Source of the DNA: Pseudomonas sp. B21-048
Lineage (GTDB): Bacteria > Pseudomonadota > Gammaproteobacteria > Pseudomonadales > Pseudomonadaceae
Reading direction: 5' to 3'
DNA: 64,000 nucleotides
NCBI RefSeq assembly: GCF_024748615.1
Contig: NZ_CP087168.1
Location: 4,526,001-4,590,000 of the forward strand
Under the pieces are notes generated by a model that worked only from the letters and a program-made list of their open reading frames with translations, ran no database searches and was not told the origin of the DNA. Of the stretch, positions 30,491 to 42,583 are shown in pieces (the first letter of the stretch is position 1; every line of letters begins with the position of its first letter). The translations under genes and the position numbers were made by a program.

Positions 30491-31011
30491 TCTTCCTGCT
30501 CGACCAGATCGCGGGCATAACGCTGCGAGTTATGCACATAGTGCGCAGCGCTGGCTTCGAGCATCTTCTTTTGCGGCTCGGTCAACTCACGTACGACTTT
30601 GCCCGGTGAGCCCATGACCAGCGAACCATCCGGAATCTCCTTGCCCTCGCCGATCAGCGAGTTGGCGCCGATAATGCAGTTCTTGCCGATTTTCGCGCCG
30701 TTGAGAATCACCGCGTTGATACCGATCAGGCTGTAATCGCCCACCGTGCAGCCGTGGAGCATGGCGTTGTGGCCGATGGTCACGCCAGTGCCAATGGTCA
30801 GCGGGTAGCCCATGTCGGTGTGCATCACGGTGCCGTCCTGCACGTTGCTGTTCTTGCCGATCAGGATCAATTCGTTGTCGCCACGCAACACGGCGCTGAA
30901 CCAGACGTTGGCGCCCTCTTCCAGCTTGACCTTGCCCACTAGCACGGCATTGGGTGCAACCCAACTCTGCGGATGGGTGTCGACGCGGGCGTCGCCCAGG
31001 CGGTATTTCAT
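30487..31011 (-). CDS. gamma-class carbonic anhydrase family protein (YrdA-like)
   Basis: 174 residues, left-handed beta helix made of hexapeptide repeats. Candidate zinc histidines are in VMHTDMGYP and GHNAMLHGC. The conserved N-terminal [24 protein letters not shown] and the C-terminal [11 protein letters not shown] fit the YrdA/PaaY group. Many members lack measurable anhydrase activity, so activity is not assumed. Confidence 0.9.
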   Translation of the reverse strand: MKYRLGDARVDTHPQSWVAPNAVLVGKVKLEEGANVWFSAVLRGDNELILIGKNSNVQDGTVMHTDMGYPLTIGTGVTIGHNAMLHGCTVGDYSLIGINAVILNGAKIGKNCIIGANSLIGEGKEIPDGSLVMGSPGKVVRELTEPQKKMLEASAAHYVHNSQRYARDLVEQEE

Positions 31012-31074
31012 CTTATTGTCCTCAGGGCTCAGACTGCCGTGGGTTCACGGGTTCATGCCATACGCGCGATGGCT

Positions 31075-31674
31075 TCAAGTTTTGATAAAACTTTTGGGCG
31101 GCTGATGCAGACTGATTTTCGTGTCATAGAGCAGGTTGATCAATTCGACGATCATGATCGCCGTCAGCCCCCAGATCTTGTACTCGCCATAGCGGTAGCT
31201 CGGCACGTACCAACTGTGGCCCTGGTAATCGATGCGGTGGGTGTGCTCGCGCGGGTCCTTGCGAAAGAACTCCAGCGGCACGCTGAACACCGCGGCGATC
31301 TCGGCATCGTTGGCTTGGTATTCGACGAAATCCGGAATGACGCCAACATAGGGCGTGACCTTGATGCCGTGCAGGGAGATCAGCGGGCTCAGCGGGCCGA
31401 TCACTTCGACCAGCCCCGGCGGCAGGCCGATTTCTTCTTCGGCTTCGCGCAGGGCGGTAAAAATCAGGTCAGGGTCTTCGGGGTCGCGTCGACCGCCGGG
31501 GAAGGCGACTTCGCCGCCATGGGTCGAGAGCCCGCTGGCGCGAAGGGTCAGGACCAGCTCCGGTTCGTCACTGCGCGTGATGGGCAACAATACCGCGGCC
31601 TCGGGGAAACGTCGGTCGGTTTCCAGCGTACGCGGCGTGTGATTGCTTACCCGGTGCAGTAGCTCGTCCAGCAT
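31075..31674 (-). CDS. Nudix CoA pyrophosphatase
   Basis: 199 residues. The Nudix box is GGRRDPEDPDLIFTALREAE and continues EEIGLPPG; the upstream LLPITRSDEPELVLTLR and the UPF0035-type region match the CoA pyrophosphatase (NudL/YeaB) subgroup. It would cleave CoA to phosphopantetheine and 3',5'-ADP. It is divergent from a second Nudix gene at 31821. Confidence 0.87.
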   Translation of the reverse strand: MLDELLHRVSNHTPRTLETDRRFPEAAVLLPITRSDEPELVLTLRASGLSTHGGEVAFPGGRRDPEDPDLIFTALREAEEEIGLPPGLVEVIGPLSPLISLHGIKVTPYVGVIPDFVEYQANDAEIAAVFSVPLEFFRKDPREHTHRIDYQGHSWYVPSYRYGEYKIWGLTAIMIVELINLLYDTKISLHQPPKSFIKT

Positions 31675-31820
31675 GAGTCTTCTCGATCTGTGCCTTACCC
31701 TGCATCATGCACCAATCGCATCGGCCGCCCAAGCCCCGAACAGCCTCATGTCGCGAAACGACAACTTGCCGACCGACACCGCTGCACGCCAAGATAGGCG
31801 CAGCATTCAGGAACCCAAGC

Positions 31821-32372
31821 ATGAAATTTTGCAGCCAATGCGGCAACCCGGTGACCCAGCGCATTCCCGAAGGCGATTCGCGCCTGCGTTTTGTCTGCGA
31901 TAGCTGTCATACCATCCATTACCAGAACCCCAATATTGTCGCCGGTTGTGTGCCGACCTGGGGTTCGAAGGTGTTGCTGTGCCGTCGCGCCATCGAGCCA
32001 CGGCTCGGTTACTGGACCCTGCCCGCCGGGTTCATGGAAAACGGTGAGACCATCGAGCAGGCCGCCATTCGCGAGACTGCCGAAGAAGCCTGCGCCCGGG
32101 TCCGCAACCTGAGCATCTATACGCTGATCGACGTGCCACACATCAGCCAGGTGCATGTATTTTTTCGCGCAGAGCTGGTGGACCTGGATTTTTCCGCGGG
32201 CCCCGAGAGCCTGGAAGTGCAGCTGTTCGAAGAAGCCGATATTCCTTGGAGCGAACTGGCTTTCCGTACAGTGGGCCGTACCTTAGAATACTTCTTCGCA
32301 GACCGGCGGACCGAGGTCTACCCCGTGCGGTCCGAATCGATCCCGCCGCTGGTCCAGCCTGCCATCATTTAA
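31821..32372 (+). CDS. NudC-like Nudix hydrolase with zinc ribbon
   Basis: 183 residues. A zinc ribbon (CSQCGNPV and CDSCHTIHYQNP) precedes the Nudix domain, whose box is GFMENGETIEQAAIRETAEE. The arrangement resembles NudC, but the N-terminal NADH-specific domain is missing and the SQPWPFPxS motif is not seen, so NAD is not a safe substrate call. The ATG at 31821 starts the zinc ribbon directly. The intergenic region to the divergent Nudix gene is about 146 bases. Confidence 0.86.
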   Translation: MKFCSQCGNPVTQRIPEGDSRLRFVCDSCHTIHYQNPNIVAGCVPTWGSKVLLCRRAIEPRLGYWTLPAGFMENGETIEQAAIRETAEEACARVRNLSIYTLIDVPHISQVHVFFRAELVDLDFSAGPESLEVQLFEEADIPWSELAFRTVGRTLEYFFADRRTEVYPVRSESIPPLVQPAII

Positions 32373-32437
32373 AGCTCCTCCCCATAAAAGCACCTATAAA
32401 ATAAATAGTCGCGACACCTCTTAGGGATATCGTTTCA

Positions 32438-32941
32438 ATGCGCTGGTTGCTTGCTCTTTTTTGCTTATCGTTCGTCGCTGTCACCCAGGCTTCCTCCGCG
32501 GAAACGCTGGACGGCAGGGTCATCGAAAAAGTTCTGGTTCTCAAATCAGCCCATCAATTGCAATTGATCAATGATGGCAAGCCGATCAAGACCTATCGCA
32601 TTTCCCTGGGCAAACGCCCCAAGGGGCCGAAGCTGATGGAGGGCGACAAACGCACCCCCGAAGGCTTCTATTGGGTGGACTGGCGCAAGATCAGCGACCG
32701 TTTCAACCTGGCGATGCACATTTCCTACCCTAATATCAGCGACTCCGCCCGCGCCCGGCGCGAAGGCGTCGAGCCTGGCGGCATGATCATGATCCATGGC
32801 ACACCGGACACTGAAGACAACCCCGAAGACTTGTTCCATACGCTGGACTGGACTGACGGCTGCATCGCCATGCGCAACATGGACATGCGCGAGGTTTGGG
32901 GGTTGGTACCGGATGGGACGATGATCGAGATTCGTCCGTAA
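32438..32941 (+). CDS. L,D-transpeptidase (YkuD family), periplasmic
   Basis: 167 residues. A signal peptide (MRWLLALFCLSFVAVTQASS, cleavage near residue 20) is followed by a YkuD domain. The catalytic region reads MIMIHGTPDTEDNP then DWTDGCIAMRN, with the nucleophile in DGCIAM. Such proteins form 3-3 crosslinks in peptidoglycan or attach lipoproteins to it. The protein is short and lacks a LysM domain, like the ErfK/YafK-type single-domain members. Confidence 0.88.
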   Translation: MRWLLALFCLSFVAVTQASSAETLDGRVIEKVLVLKSAHQLQLINDGKPIKTYRISLGKRPKGPKLMEGDKRTPEGFYWVDWRKISDRFNLAMHISYPNISDSARARREGVEPGGMIMIHGTPDTEDNPEDLFHTLDWTDGCIAMRNMDMREVWGLVPDGTMIEIRP

Positions 32942-32957
32942 ATCTCCCAGATTCGTT

Positions 32958-33095
32958 GATCGTTCCCACGCTCTGGGGTGAGTGCCAAGGTTTGGATTTT
33001 TGGCGGCTGAGAGTCAGTCTTCGCGGGCAAGCCTCGCTCCTACAAATGGAGCCAGGATCAAAAGATCGCAGCCTTCGGCAGCTCTTACGGGGGGC
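32958..33095. repeat. mosaic of broken repeats
   Basis: The left part (32958-32977) is the first arm of the family A REPIN, GATCGTTCCCACGCTCTGGG, then decays. It is followed by half a family B REP (CGCGGGCAAGCCTCGCTCC, about 33029-33047) and by GATCGCAGCCTTCGGCAGCT, a motif I associate with other Pseudomonas repeats. No partner arms are present. Confidence 0.6.
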
Positions 33096-33110
33096 AAATC
33101 CAGCACAACA

Positions 33111-33145
33111 AAAAACCCGCTGAAATCACTTTCAGCGGGTTTTTC
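33111..33145. terminator. bidirectional terminator
   Basis: The stem AACCCGCTGAAA / TTTCAGCGGGTT has A-tract and T-tract on the two sides. It sits between the convergent L,D-transpeptidase and NIF3-like genes and could serve both. Confidence 0.88.
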
Positions 33146-33165
33146 ATTTCAGCGGTCCAGAAAGA

Positions 33166-33477
33166 TCAGAAATCCTCCAACCGCCACACCTCGTAAGCCG
33201 GCGTCTCATAGGGATGGCTCTCTTTGAGAGCCACCACCACCGCCCGAATCAACTCATCGCTGACCACAAGCTCAACCTTCCATTCCTCAACCTGCTCGAC
33301 CTGCCCCGCTTCACCAATAAACGGCTGACTGCCATCCAGTGGACGAAACTGACCCAACCCGAACACCTGCCACGCACAGTGATCATAAGCCCCGATCCGC
33401 CCGCCACCGGCAGCGAACACAGCACTCTTGACCACCTCGACATGACTGGCCGGAACAAAAAAACTGAGCTTGTACAC
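33166..33477 (-). CDS. NIF3-like / YqfO family small protein
   Basis: 103 residues matching the small YqfO C-terminal-type domain: MYKLSFFVPASHVEVVKSAV, AGGGRIGAYDHCAW and HPYETPAYEVW. The domain occurs as an insertion in NIF3 metal-binding proteins and alone in proteobacteria. Function is unknown. In Pseudomonas it normally lies next to purL, as here (5-base gap). Confidence 0.85.
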   Translation of the reverse strand: MYKLSFFVPASHVEVVKSAVFAAGGGRIGAYDHCAWQVFGLGQFRPLDGSQPFIGEAGQVEQVEEWKVELVVSDELIRAVVVALKESHPYETPAYEVWRLEDF

Positions 33478-33482
33478 GGCGC

Positions 33483-36400
33483 TTAGTTAACCCACACGCG
33501 AGCATTACGGAACATACGCATCCAAGGTGCGTCTTCGTTCCAGTCTTCCGAACGCCACGAGTTCTGCACGGCGCGGAATACACGCTCCGGGTGCGGCATC
33601 ATGATGGTCACGCGACCGTCACGGCTGGTCAAACCGGTGATCCCGCGCGGCGAGCCGTTCGGGTTGGCCGGGTAGTTTTCGGTGACCTTGCCGTGGTTGT
33701 CGACGAAACGCATCGCCACGCAACCCGACAGATCGGCTTCCAGCAGCGCTTCTTCGCTAGCGAATTCGGCATGGCCTTCACCGTGCGCGATGGCGATCGG
33801 CATGCGCGAACCGGCCATGCCTTGCAGGAAGATCGAGTTCGACTCCTGGATCTGTACCATCGCCACGCGAGCTTCGAACTGCTCGGAACGGTTACGCACG
33901 AAGTGCGGCCAGAACTCGCTGCCCGGGATCAGTTCGTGCAGGTTGGACATCATCTGGCAACCGTTGCACACGCCGAGGGTGAAGCTGTCGTTACGCTCGA
34001 AGAAACCCTGGAAAGCATCGCGAGCGCGGCTGTTGAACAGCGCGGACTTGGCCCAGCCTTCGCCGGCACCCAGTACGTCGCCGTACGAGAAACCGCCGCA
34101 AGCCACCAGACCTTTGAACTCGTTCAGGTCGACACGGCCGGCCAGAATGTCGCTCATGTGCACGTCGATCGCGTTGAAACCGGCGCGATCGAACGCGGCC
34201 GCCATTTCCACCTGACCGTTGACGCCCTGCTCACGCAGTACGGCAACCTGTGGGCGAATGCCTTTCTTGATGTAAGGCGCGGCGACGTCCTGATTGACGT
34301 CGTAGCTGAGCTTGACGCTCAGGCCCGGGTTGTCTTCTTCCAGCAGCACGTCGAACTCTTGTTCGGCGCAGTCGGCATTATCACGCAGACGCTGGATCTG
34401 GTAGCTGGTCTCGGCCCACTGACGTTGCAGCAGACGACGCTGACCTTCAAACACGGTATCGCCGTTGAAAGTGATGCTGATCTCGCCGTTGTTCATTGGC
34501 TGACCGATCACCGACACGCAGTCGCCCAAACCGGCAGCGCTGAACTGCGCGAGGATGTCTGGAGTGGCGTCCTGGCGAACCTGGATCACGGCACCCAGCT
34601 CTTCGTTGAACAGGATCGCGGCGATGTCGGCGGAGGTTTCTGCCAGACCGTCGAGGCTCAGGCTCAGACCGCAGTGGCCGGCAAAGGCCATTTCCACCAC
34701 GCTGGTCAGCAGACCACCGTCGGAACGGTCATGGTAAGCCAGCAAGTGACCGTCGGCGTTGAGACCCTGGATCACGGCGAAGAAGGCTTTCAGGTCTTCG
34801 GCGTCATCGACGTCCGGTGCCTGCTTGCCGAGCTTGCCGTGAACCTGAGCGAGGATCGAAGCGCCCATACGGTTCTGGCCACGACCGAGGTCGATCAGGA
34901 TCAGGTCGGTGGTGCCTTTGTCCATGCGCAGTTGCGGGGTCAGGGTCTGACGGATGTCCGCCACCGGCGCAAAGCCGGTCACGATCAGCGACATCGGCGA
35001 AGTCACAGTCTTGTCGACGCCTTCGTCGCTCCAGCGGGTGGCCATGGACATCGAGTCCTTGCCCACCGGAATGGTGATGCCCAGCTCAGGGCACAGTTCC
35101 ATGCCGACCGCTTTCACGGTGTCGTACAGACGCGCGTCTTCACCCGGGTGACCGGCGGCGGACATCCAGTTCGCCGACAGTTTGATGTCGGAGATCTTGG
35201 CGATGCGCGAGGCGGCGATGTTGGTCAGGGTTTCGCCGATGGCCATGCGGCCCGACGCCGGAGCGTTCAGCAGTGCCAGCGGAGTCCGCTCGCCCATGGC
35301 CATGGCTTCGCCGGTGTAGACGTCGAAGCTGGTGGCGGTGACGGCAACGTCGGCCACCGGAACCTGCCACGGGCCGACCATCTGATCACGGGCCACGAGG
35401 CCGGTGATGGTGCGGTCGCCGATGGTGATCAGGAAGCTTTTGCTGGCCACGGCCGGGTGATGCAGAACGCGCTCGACGCAGTCGGCGATCTCAAGGGTCG
35501 ACGGATCGAAATCGTCGCCCAGCTCGTTTTCGCGAACGGCCGAACGGTGCATGCGCGGGGCTTTGCCCAGCAGCACTTCGAGCGGCATGTCCACCGGGCT
35601 GTTGCCGAAGTGGCTATCGGTCACGGTCAGTTGCGGTTCGGCAGTGGCTTCGCCGACCACGGCAAACGGGCAACGCTCACGTTCGCAGATCGCCTGGAAG
35701 CGCTCGAAGTCCGCCGGGCCGACTGCCAGAACGTAGCGTTCCTGGGATTCGTTACTCCAGATTTCGTGCGGGGCCATGCCCGGTTCGTCGTTTGGAATGT
35801 TGCGCAGTTCGAAGCGACCGCCACGATTGCCGTCGTTGACCAGTTCCGGGAAGGCGTTGGACAGACCGCCCGCGCCAACGTCATGGATGAAGCTGATCGG
35901 GTTGTGTTCACCCAACTGCCAGCAACGGTCGATGACTTCCTGGCAGCGACGTTCCATTTCCGGGTTTTCGCGCTGTACGGATGCAAAGTCCAGATCCGCC
36001 GAACTGGTGCCGGTGGCCATGGAGGAAGCCGCGCCGCCGCCCAGGCCGATGAGCATGGCCGGGCCGCCGAGCACGATCAGCTTGGAGCCAACGGTGATCT
36101 CGCCTTTCTGCACGTGTTCGGCACGGATGTTACCCATACCGCCAGCCAGCATGATCGGCTTGTGGTAACCGCGAACTTCGTCGCCACGCGGGGTGGTGAT
36201 CGATTGTTCGAAGGTACGGAAGTAGCCGGTCAGGGCCGGACGGCCGAATTCGTTGTTGAACGCGGCGCCACCCAGTGGGCCTTCGATCATGATGTCCAGC
36301 GCGGTAACGATGCGCTCAGGCTTGCCGTACGGCACTTCCCACGGCTGTTCGAAGCCCGGGATTTGCAGGTTGGACACGGTGAAACCCGTCAGGCCAGCCT

Positions 36401-37379
36401 TTGGCTTGGCGCCGCGACCGGTTGCGCCTTCGTCGCGAATCTCGCCACCAGAACCGGTGGACGCGCCCGGGAACGGGGCAATCGCGGTCGGGTGGTTGTG
36501 AGTTTCGACTTTCATCAGGATGTGCACCGGCTCCTGTACCGCGCCGTACTGGCGGGTTTCAGGGTCCGGGAAGAAACGGCCGGCGACGTTACCGACGATC
36601 ACCGAAGCGTTGTCCTTATAAGCCGACAGAACGCCTTCGCTGTGCATCACGTAGGTGTTCTTGATCATGCCGAACAGGCTTTTTTCCTGGCTCTGACCGT
36701 CGATGTCCCAACTGGCGTTGAAGATCTTGTGACGGCAGTGCTCGGAGTTCGCCTGGGCAAACATCATCAGTTCGATGTCGTGCGGGTTGCGCTTCAAGCC
36801 GACGAAGGCTGCGACCAGATAGTCGATCTCGTCTTCGGCCAGGGCCAGGCCCAGCTCGGTGTTGGCTTTTTCCAGCGCGGCGCGGCCGCCCCCCAACACG
36901 TCGATCGCGGTCAGGGGCTTGGGTTCGGCGTGGCTGAACAGGCCGGCGGCTTGTTCGAGGTTACCGAGGACGATCTGGGTCATACGGTCATGCAGCGCGT
37001 CCGAGATCAGCTGCGCTTCGGCGTCGCTGAACTGGCCGGCGACGTAGAACGCGATACCGCGCTCCAGGCGCTGGATCTTGGTCAGGCCGCAGTTGCGAGC
37101 GATATCGCTGGCTTTACTGGACCACGGCGAGATGGTGCCAAAACGTGGCAACACCAGAAACAGACGACCGGTTGGCTCTTGTACTGGAACGCTTGGGCCG
37201 TACTTCAGAAGGCGCGCGAGCACCTGCTGTTCGTCGCCGGTCAGGACGCCGGTCACTTCGGCGAAGTGAGCGAATTCAGCATACAGGCTGCTGACAGCCG
37301 GGACCTTCTGGCTCAGTTGCTCAAGGAGTTTGCTGTGGCGAAAGGCAGAAAGGGCAGGAGCGCCGCGCAGGATCAACAT
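33483..37379 (-). CDS. purL: phosphoribosylformylglycinamidine synthase PurL
   Basis: 1298 residues, the large single-chain form. It contains the FGAM synthase domains ([35 protein letters not shown]) and a C-terminal class I glutaminase with nucleophile C1138 in GVCNGCQMM. It makes FGAM from FGAR, glutamine and ATP in purine synthesis. A -10 box TAGAAT (37422-37427, minus strand) lies about 45 bases upstream of the ATG. It is divergent from mltF. Confidence 0.98.
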   Translation of the reverse strand: MLILRGAPALSAFRHSKLLEQLSQKVPAVSSLYAEFAHFAEVTGVLTGDEQQVLARLLKYGPSVPVQEPTGRLFLVLPRFGTISPWSSKASDIARNCGLTKIQRLERGIAFYVAGQFSDAEAQLISDALHDRMTQIVLGNLEQAAGLFSHAEPKPLTAIDVLGGGRAALEKANTELGLALAEDEIDYLVAAFVGLKRNPHDIELMMFAQANSEHCRHKIFNASWDIDGQSQEKSLFGMIKNTYVMHSEGVLSAYKDNASVIVGNVAGRFFPDPETRQYGAVQEPVHILMKVETHNHPTAIAPFPGASTGSGGEIRDEGATGRGAKPKAGLTGFTVSNLQIPGFEQPWEVPYGKPERIVTALDIMIEGPLGGAAFNNEFGRPALTGYFRTFEQSITTPRGDEVRGYHKPIMLAGGMGNIRAEHVQKGEITVGSKLIVLGGPAMLIGLGGGAASSMATGTSSADLDFASVQRENPEMERRCQEVIDRCWQLGEHNPISFIHDVGAGGLSNAFPELVNDGNRGGRFELRNIPNDEPGMAPHEIWSNESQERYVLAVGPADFERFQAICERERCPFAVVGEATAEPQLTVTDSHFGNSPVDMPLEVLLGKAPRMHRSAVRENELGDDFDPSTLEIADCVERVLHHPAVASKSFLITIGDRTITGLVARDQMVGPWQVPVADVAVTATSFDVYTGEAMAMGERTPLALLNAPASGRMAIGETLTNIAASRIAKISDIKLSANWMSAAGHPGEDARLYDTVKAVGMELCPELGITIPVGKDSMSMATRWSDEGVDKTVTSPMSLIVTGFAPVADIRQTLTPQLRMDKGTTDLILIDLGRGQNRMGASILAQVHGKLGKQAPDVDDAEDLKAFFAVIQGLNADGHLLAYHDRSDGGLLTSVVEMAFAGHCGLSLSLDGLAETSADIAAILFNEELGAVIQVRQDATPDILAQFSAAGLGDCVSVIGQPMNNGEISITFNGDTVFEGQRRLLQRQWAETSYQIQRLRDNADCAEQEFDVLLEEDNPGLSVKLSYDVNQDVAAPYIKKGIRPQVAVLREQGVNGQVEMAAAFDRAGFNAIDVHMSDILAGRVDLNEFKGLVACGGFSYGDVLGAGEGWAKSALFNSRARDAFQGFFERNDSFTLGVCNGCQMMSNLHELIPGSEFWPHFVRNRSEQFEARVAMVQIQESNSIFLQGMAGSRMPIAIAHGEGHAEFASEEALLEADLSGCVAMRFVDNHGKVTENYPANPNGSPRGITGLTSRDGRVTIMMPHPERVFRAVQNSWRSEDWNEDAPWMRMFRNARVWVN

Positions 37380-37428
37380 CTTCGGGACAGCCTCGGGAAG
37401 GGGTGTGCTTTGAGGCCGTGCATTCTAG

Positions 37429-39114
<1,686 letters not shown>

Positions 39115-39125
39115 AGCAAAAGATC

Positions 39126-39872
39126 TTAAGCCTTGGAAGCGGCAGCCAGAATCAGCGCCTTCATCTCCGACACCGCCGACTTGAACCCGACGAACAACGC
39201 ATGAGCCACCAATGCATGGCCGATGTTCAGTTCGTTGATGCCCTTGATCGCCGCAACAGCCTCGACGTTGTGGTAATGCAGACCGTGACCGGCGTTAACG
39301 ATCAGGCCTTGGGCCAGGCCGAATGCCACGCCATCGGCCACGCGCTTCAGCTCCTCGGCCACTGCAGTCGGCGTGTCGGCATCCGCATAACGTCCAGTGT
39401 GCAATTCAATGGCTGGCGCACCGACGCGGCGGGAGGCTTCGATCTGCCGCTCGTCCGCGTCGATGAACAGCGACACCTCACAGCCGATCTTCGCCAGGCG
39501 ATCCACCGCTGCCTTGATTCGCGCCTCCTGCCCTGCCACGTCCAGACCGCCTTCGGTGGTCAGTTCCTGACGGGTTTCCGGCACCAGGCAAATGTGCGCC
39601 GGGCGAATGCGTTCGGCGAACGCCATCATTTCTTCGGTAACGCCCATTTCGAAGTTCATGCGGGTTTGCAGCACGTCCTTGAGCAGCAGTACATCGCGCT
39701 CCTGAATGTGTCGGCGGTCTTCGCGCAGATGCACGGTGATGCCATCAGCGCCCGCCTCTTCCGCATCCAGCGCTGCCTTGACCGGATCCGGGTAGCGAGT
39801 GCCCCGGGCCTGACGCAGGGTGGCAACGTGGTCGATGTTCACGCCAAGAAGAATGCGATTGCTGGTGGTCAC
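39126..39872 (-). CDS. pdxJ: pyridoxine 5'-phosphate synthase PdxJ
   Basis: 248 residues. The TIM barrel carries [31 protein letters not shown] and [11 protein letters not shown]. It joins 1-deoxyxylulose 5-phosphate and amino-acetone phosphate to make PNP. GTG at 39872 has AGGAG 7 bases upstream; the longer frame to 39941 would begin near the recO stop. It is the last gene of the lepA-lepB-rnc-era-recO-pdxJ run. Confidence 0.96.
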   Translation of the reverse strand: MTTSNRILLGVNIDHVATLRQARGTRYPDPVKAALDAEEAGADGITVHLREDRRHIQERDVLLLKDVLQTRMNFEMGVTEEMMAFAERIRPAHICLVPETRQELTTEGGLDVAGQEARIKAAVDRLAKIGCEVSLFIDADERQIEASRRVGAPAIELHTGRYADADTPTAVAEELKRVADGVAFGLAQGLIVNAGHGLHYHNVEAVAAIKGINELNIGHALVAHALFVGFKSAVSEMKALILAAASKA

Positions 39873-39953
39873 GGAAGCGCTCCTGAAGAAGGGAAAGTTC
39901 GGTGCACAGCATACACGGGGAGACAGGGTCTGTTGACGCAAGCATCAACAGTT

Positions 39954-40643
39954 CTACGGCTTGCGAAACAACTCGCGACTGACGAGAGGGCGCCCGCCCA
40001 GATGAACGGCCAATGCCTGACGCATTAGGCGCTTGGCAGCGGACAACGCACCGGGCGCGGACCAGTCGGCATCGGCCATGGCCAGCAGTTCAGAGCCGTT
40101 GAACAGACCCGGTTGCAGCAGATAGACCCGCTCCAGGCCTGCATCCACTTGCAAGCGATAGAGGCCATCCGGCGCAATGGGGTCGCCGTGGATGTCGGCG
40201 TTCAGCGCGAAACCGTAACCAAGGTCGTCAAGCAGACGCCATTCGAAGGAGCGCAGCAACGGCTCCAGCGGACGGCCTTCGGCCAGGGCGAGCAAGGTCG
40301 CGGCGTAGTGATCGAAGACCGCGGGATGAGGGTCTTCAGCGGGCAACAGGCGAATCAGCAATTCATTGAGGTAGAGGCCGCTGAACAGCGCCTCGCCGTT
40401 GAGCCAGGTGGAAACACCGGCGCTTTCCATGCGACCGACATTCTTCAGTTCACCCCGCCCCCGAAACTCGACTTCGAGCGGCACGAACGGCCGTGCCAAC
40501 GTCCCGGCCTTGCCCCGCGCGCTACGCAACACCGCTCGCAGCCGACCTTGCGGCGTAAGGAAATCCACTAGCGCGCTGCTTTCGCGGTAGGCGCGGGAGT
40601 GAAGGACGTACGCGGGTTGGCCGATGGGTTGGGTTGGGGACAT
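39954..40643 (-). CDS. recO: DNA repair protein RecO
   Basis: 229 residues. The N-terminal OB fold ([32 protein letters not shown]) is followed by a helical domain. RecO works with RecR and RecF to load RecA onto SSB-coated DNA. ATG 40643 gives the familiar N-terminus; an in-frame TTG at 40661 is less likely. The zinc-finger cysteines found in many RecO proteins are not present, which is usual in this lineage. Confidence 0.94.
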   Translation of the reverse strand: MSPTQPIGQPAYVLHSRAYRESSALVDFLTPQGRLRAVLRSARGKAGTLARPFVPLEVEFRGRGELKNVGRMESAGVSTWLNGEALFSGLYLNELLIRLLPAEDPHPAVFDHYAATLLALAEGRPLEPLLRSFEWRLLDDLGYGFALNADIHGDPIAPDGLYRLQVDAGLERVYLLQPGLFNGSELLAMADADWSAPGALSAAKRLMRQALAVHLGGRPLVSRELFRKP

Positions 40644-40696
40644 GGAAATCGCAGTTCTCAATGAAGGAGCGCAGTTCTACAAACAACCAAAACCAA

Positions 40697-40787
40697 TGTG
40701 GGAGCGGGCTTGCCCGCGATGGCGGACTTACATTCAACATCTCTGCTGAATGCTACATCCTCATCGCGGGCAAGCCCGCTCCCACAG
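40697..40787. repeat. REP pair, family B copy 1
   Basis: TGTGGGAGCGGGCTTGCCCG and CGGGCAAGCCCGCTCCCACA are near-perfect complements at the two ends of a ~90-base unit. It sits in the 171-base gap between era and recO, inside what is normally a close operon. Confidence 0.85.
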
Positions 40788-40814
40788 GGTTCGACGGTGC
40801 AGCGCAGACCGGGT

Positions 40815-41717
40815 TTACAGGTCGCCGTAACCCAGCGAACGCAACGCACGCTCGTCATCGGACCAGCCGCCCTTAACCTTGACCCACAGGTTAAGCATGA
40901 TCTTGGAGTCGAACAGCAGCTCCATGTCTTTGCGCGCCTCGGTGCCGATGCGTTTGATGCGCTCGCCCTTGTCGCCAATGATGATTTTCTTCTGGCCGTC
41001 ACGTTCGACGAGGATCAAGGCATGGATGTGCAGGGTTTTGCCCTGCTGCTTGAACTCTTCGATTTCCACAGTGATCTGGTACGGCAGCTCGGCGCCCAAC
41101 TGGCGCATGATTTTCTCGCGCACCAGTTCGGCGGCGAGGAAGCGGCTGCTGCGGTCAGTGATCTGATCTTCCGGGAAGAAGTGATCGTTTTCCGGCAGGT
41201 GCTCGGCGATCACTCGTTCCAGCGTGTCCAGGTTATGCCCGTGCTGGGCCGAGATCGGCATGATCTGCGCGTTCGGCAGCTGCTCCTGCAACCAGGTCAG
41301 GTGCGGCATCAGCTCGGCTTTGTCTTCGATGCGGTCGGTCTTGTTCAGCGCCACGATCAGCGGGCCGGTCACGTACTGAACGCGCTCGAGGACCATCTGG
41401 TCTTCGTCGGTCCACTTGGTGCGGTCGACCACGAAAATCACTACGTCAACGTCTTTCAACGCCGCCGAAGCGGTCTTGTTCATGTAACGGTTCAGGGCCT
41501 TTTCGCCGCCCTTGTGCATGCCCGGGGTGTCGACGTAGATCGCCTGCACGGTGCCTTCGGTCTTGATGCCGAGCATGTTGTGACGGGTGGTCTGCGGCTT
41601 GCGCGAGGTGATCGCCAGCTTCTGGCCGAGGATGTGGTTCAGCAGCGTGGACTTGCCCACGTTGGGACGGCCGACGATGGCAACATAGCCACAGCGCGTT
41701 GCGGTTGTTTCAGTCAT
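40815..41717 (-). CDS. era: ribosome assembly GTPase Era
   Basis: 300 residues. The G domain has [20 protein letters not shown] and ALNKTDRI; the C-terminal KH domain includes [13 protein letters not shown]. Era binds 16S rRNA near its 3' end and aids 30S maturation. ATG 41717 overlaps the rnc stop by eight bases and has GGAG seven bases upstream. Confidence 0.97.
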   Translation of the reverse strand: MTETTATRCGYVAIVGRPNVGKSTLLNHILGQKLAITSRKPQTTRHNMLGIKTEGTVQAIYVDTPGMHKGGEKALNRYMNKTASAALKDVDVVIFVVDRTKWTDEDQMVLERVQYVTGPLIVALNKTDRIEDKAELMPHLTWLQEQLPNAQIMPISAQHGHNLDTLERVIAEHLPENDHFFPEDQITDRSSRFLAAELVREKIMRQLGAELPYQITVEIEEFKQQGKTLHIHALILVERDGQKKIIIGDKGERIKRIGTEARKDMELLFDSKIMLNLWVKVKGGWSDDERALRSLGYGDL

Positions 41718-42399
41718 TGCCATTCTCCACACCCAGGGCAATCAGTGCTGCGGCGGCCGCTACCTGTTCGGCAATACGACGACTCACACCCTGACCTCGG
41801 CTTTTTTCATTCAGTAAGATGATTTCACATTCGACGAAGAACGTTCGGCAATGCGGCTCACCCTGGATATCCACCACTTCGTAACGCGGCAGCTCACAAC
41901 CACGCGACTGCAGGAATTCCTGCAGGCGGGTTTTCGGATCTTTGTTGGTGTCGACCAGTGTCAGGCCTTCGAACTCTCCGGCCAGCCAGGCCAGCACGCG
42001 CTCGCGCGCCATGTCCATGCCGGCGTCCAGATAAATCGCACCAATCAGCGCTTCCAGGGCATCGGCCAGAATCGACTCGCGACGGAAACCGCCGCTTTTC
42101 AATTCGCCGGAGCCCAGGCGCAGGTATTCACCCAGGTCGAAACCACGGGCCAGTACGGCCAGAGTCTCACCTTTCACCAGGCGTGCGCGCAAACGCGACA
42201 ACTGGCCTTCGCGGGCCAGCGGGAAGCGATCGAACAGCGCCTCGCCAGCGACGAAGTTGAGGATGGCATCACCGAGGAACTCCAGGCGTTCATTGTTGCG
42301 CCCGGCAAAGCTGCGGTGAGTCAAGGCCAGGACCATCAGCTCCTGGTCTTTGAAGGTGTAGCCGAGCTGACGCTCTAGACGGCTTAAGGAAACGCTCAC
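41710..42399 (-). CDS. rnc: ribonuclease III
   Basis: 229 residues. The RNase III signature [14 protein letters not shown] contains metal-binding E40 and D44; a double-stranded RNA-binding domain occupies the last ~70 residues. It processes rRNA precursors and mRNAs. GTG at 42399 overlaps the stop of a small upstream ORF (CCGTGAGC). Confidence 0.97.
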   Translation of the reverse strand: MSVSLSRLERQLGYTFKDQELMVLALTHRSFAGRNNERLEFLGDAILNFVAGEALFDRFPLAREGQLSRLRARLVKGETLAVLARGFDLGEYLRLGSGELKSGGFRRESILADALEALIGAIYLDAGMDMARERVLAWLAGEFEGLTLVDTNKDPKTRLQEFLQSRGCELPRYEVVDIQGEPHCRTFFVECEIILLNEKSRGQGVSRRIAEQVAAAAALIALGVENGND

Positions 42400-42515
42400 G
42401 GTTTACCCACGCTGAGTTCGTGGCTGGATTCCACCGCCATCGCCGTGGTGCGGCGCAGGCTTGGGACAATTAACGCTGTGTTCAAAAATAACGTCCTGAA
42501 TATCGTTGTTTTCAT
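42396..42515 (-). CDS. 39-codon ORF between lepB and rnc
   Basis: An uninterrupted frame runs from ATG 42515 to a TGA that overlaps the rnc start by four bases. The predicted product begins [19 protein letters not shown] and ends HELSVGKP, giving a basic start, a hydrophobic stretch and a polar tail, like a poor signal peptide. The Shine-Dalgarno is weak (AGAAG). It occupies the place of the PA0769-type gene of P. aeruginosa but does not resemble it. It may be a coupling leader for rnc, a gene remnant or chance. Confidence 0.3.
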   Translation of the reverse strand: MKTTIFRTLFLNTALIVPSLRRTTAMAVESSHELSVGKP

Positions 42516-42583
42516 GCTTCTGTCGCCGATTATGCCGGTTCCAGAAATGCATTCGGCGCTGTGTTCAACAGCGCCGTGGGTGA

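Noticed and set aside
40658..41002. A 114-codon minus-strand frame across the era 3' end and the REP pair
   Set aside because: Most of it is translated REP sequence and era in the wrong frame.
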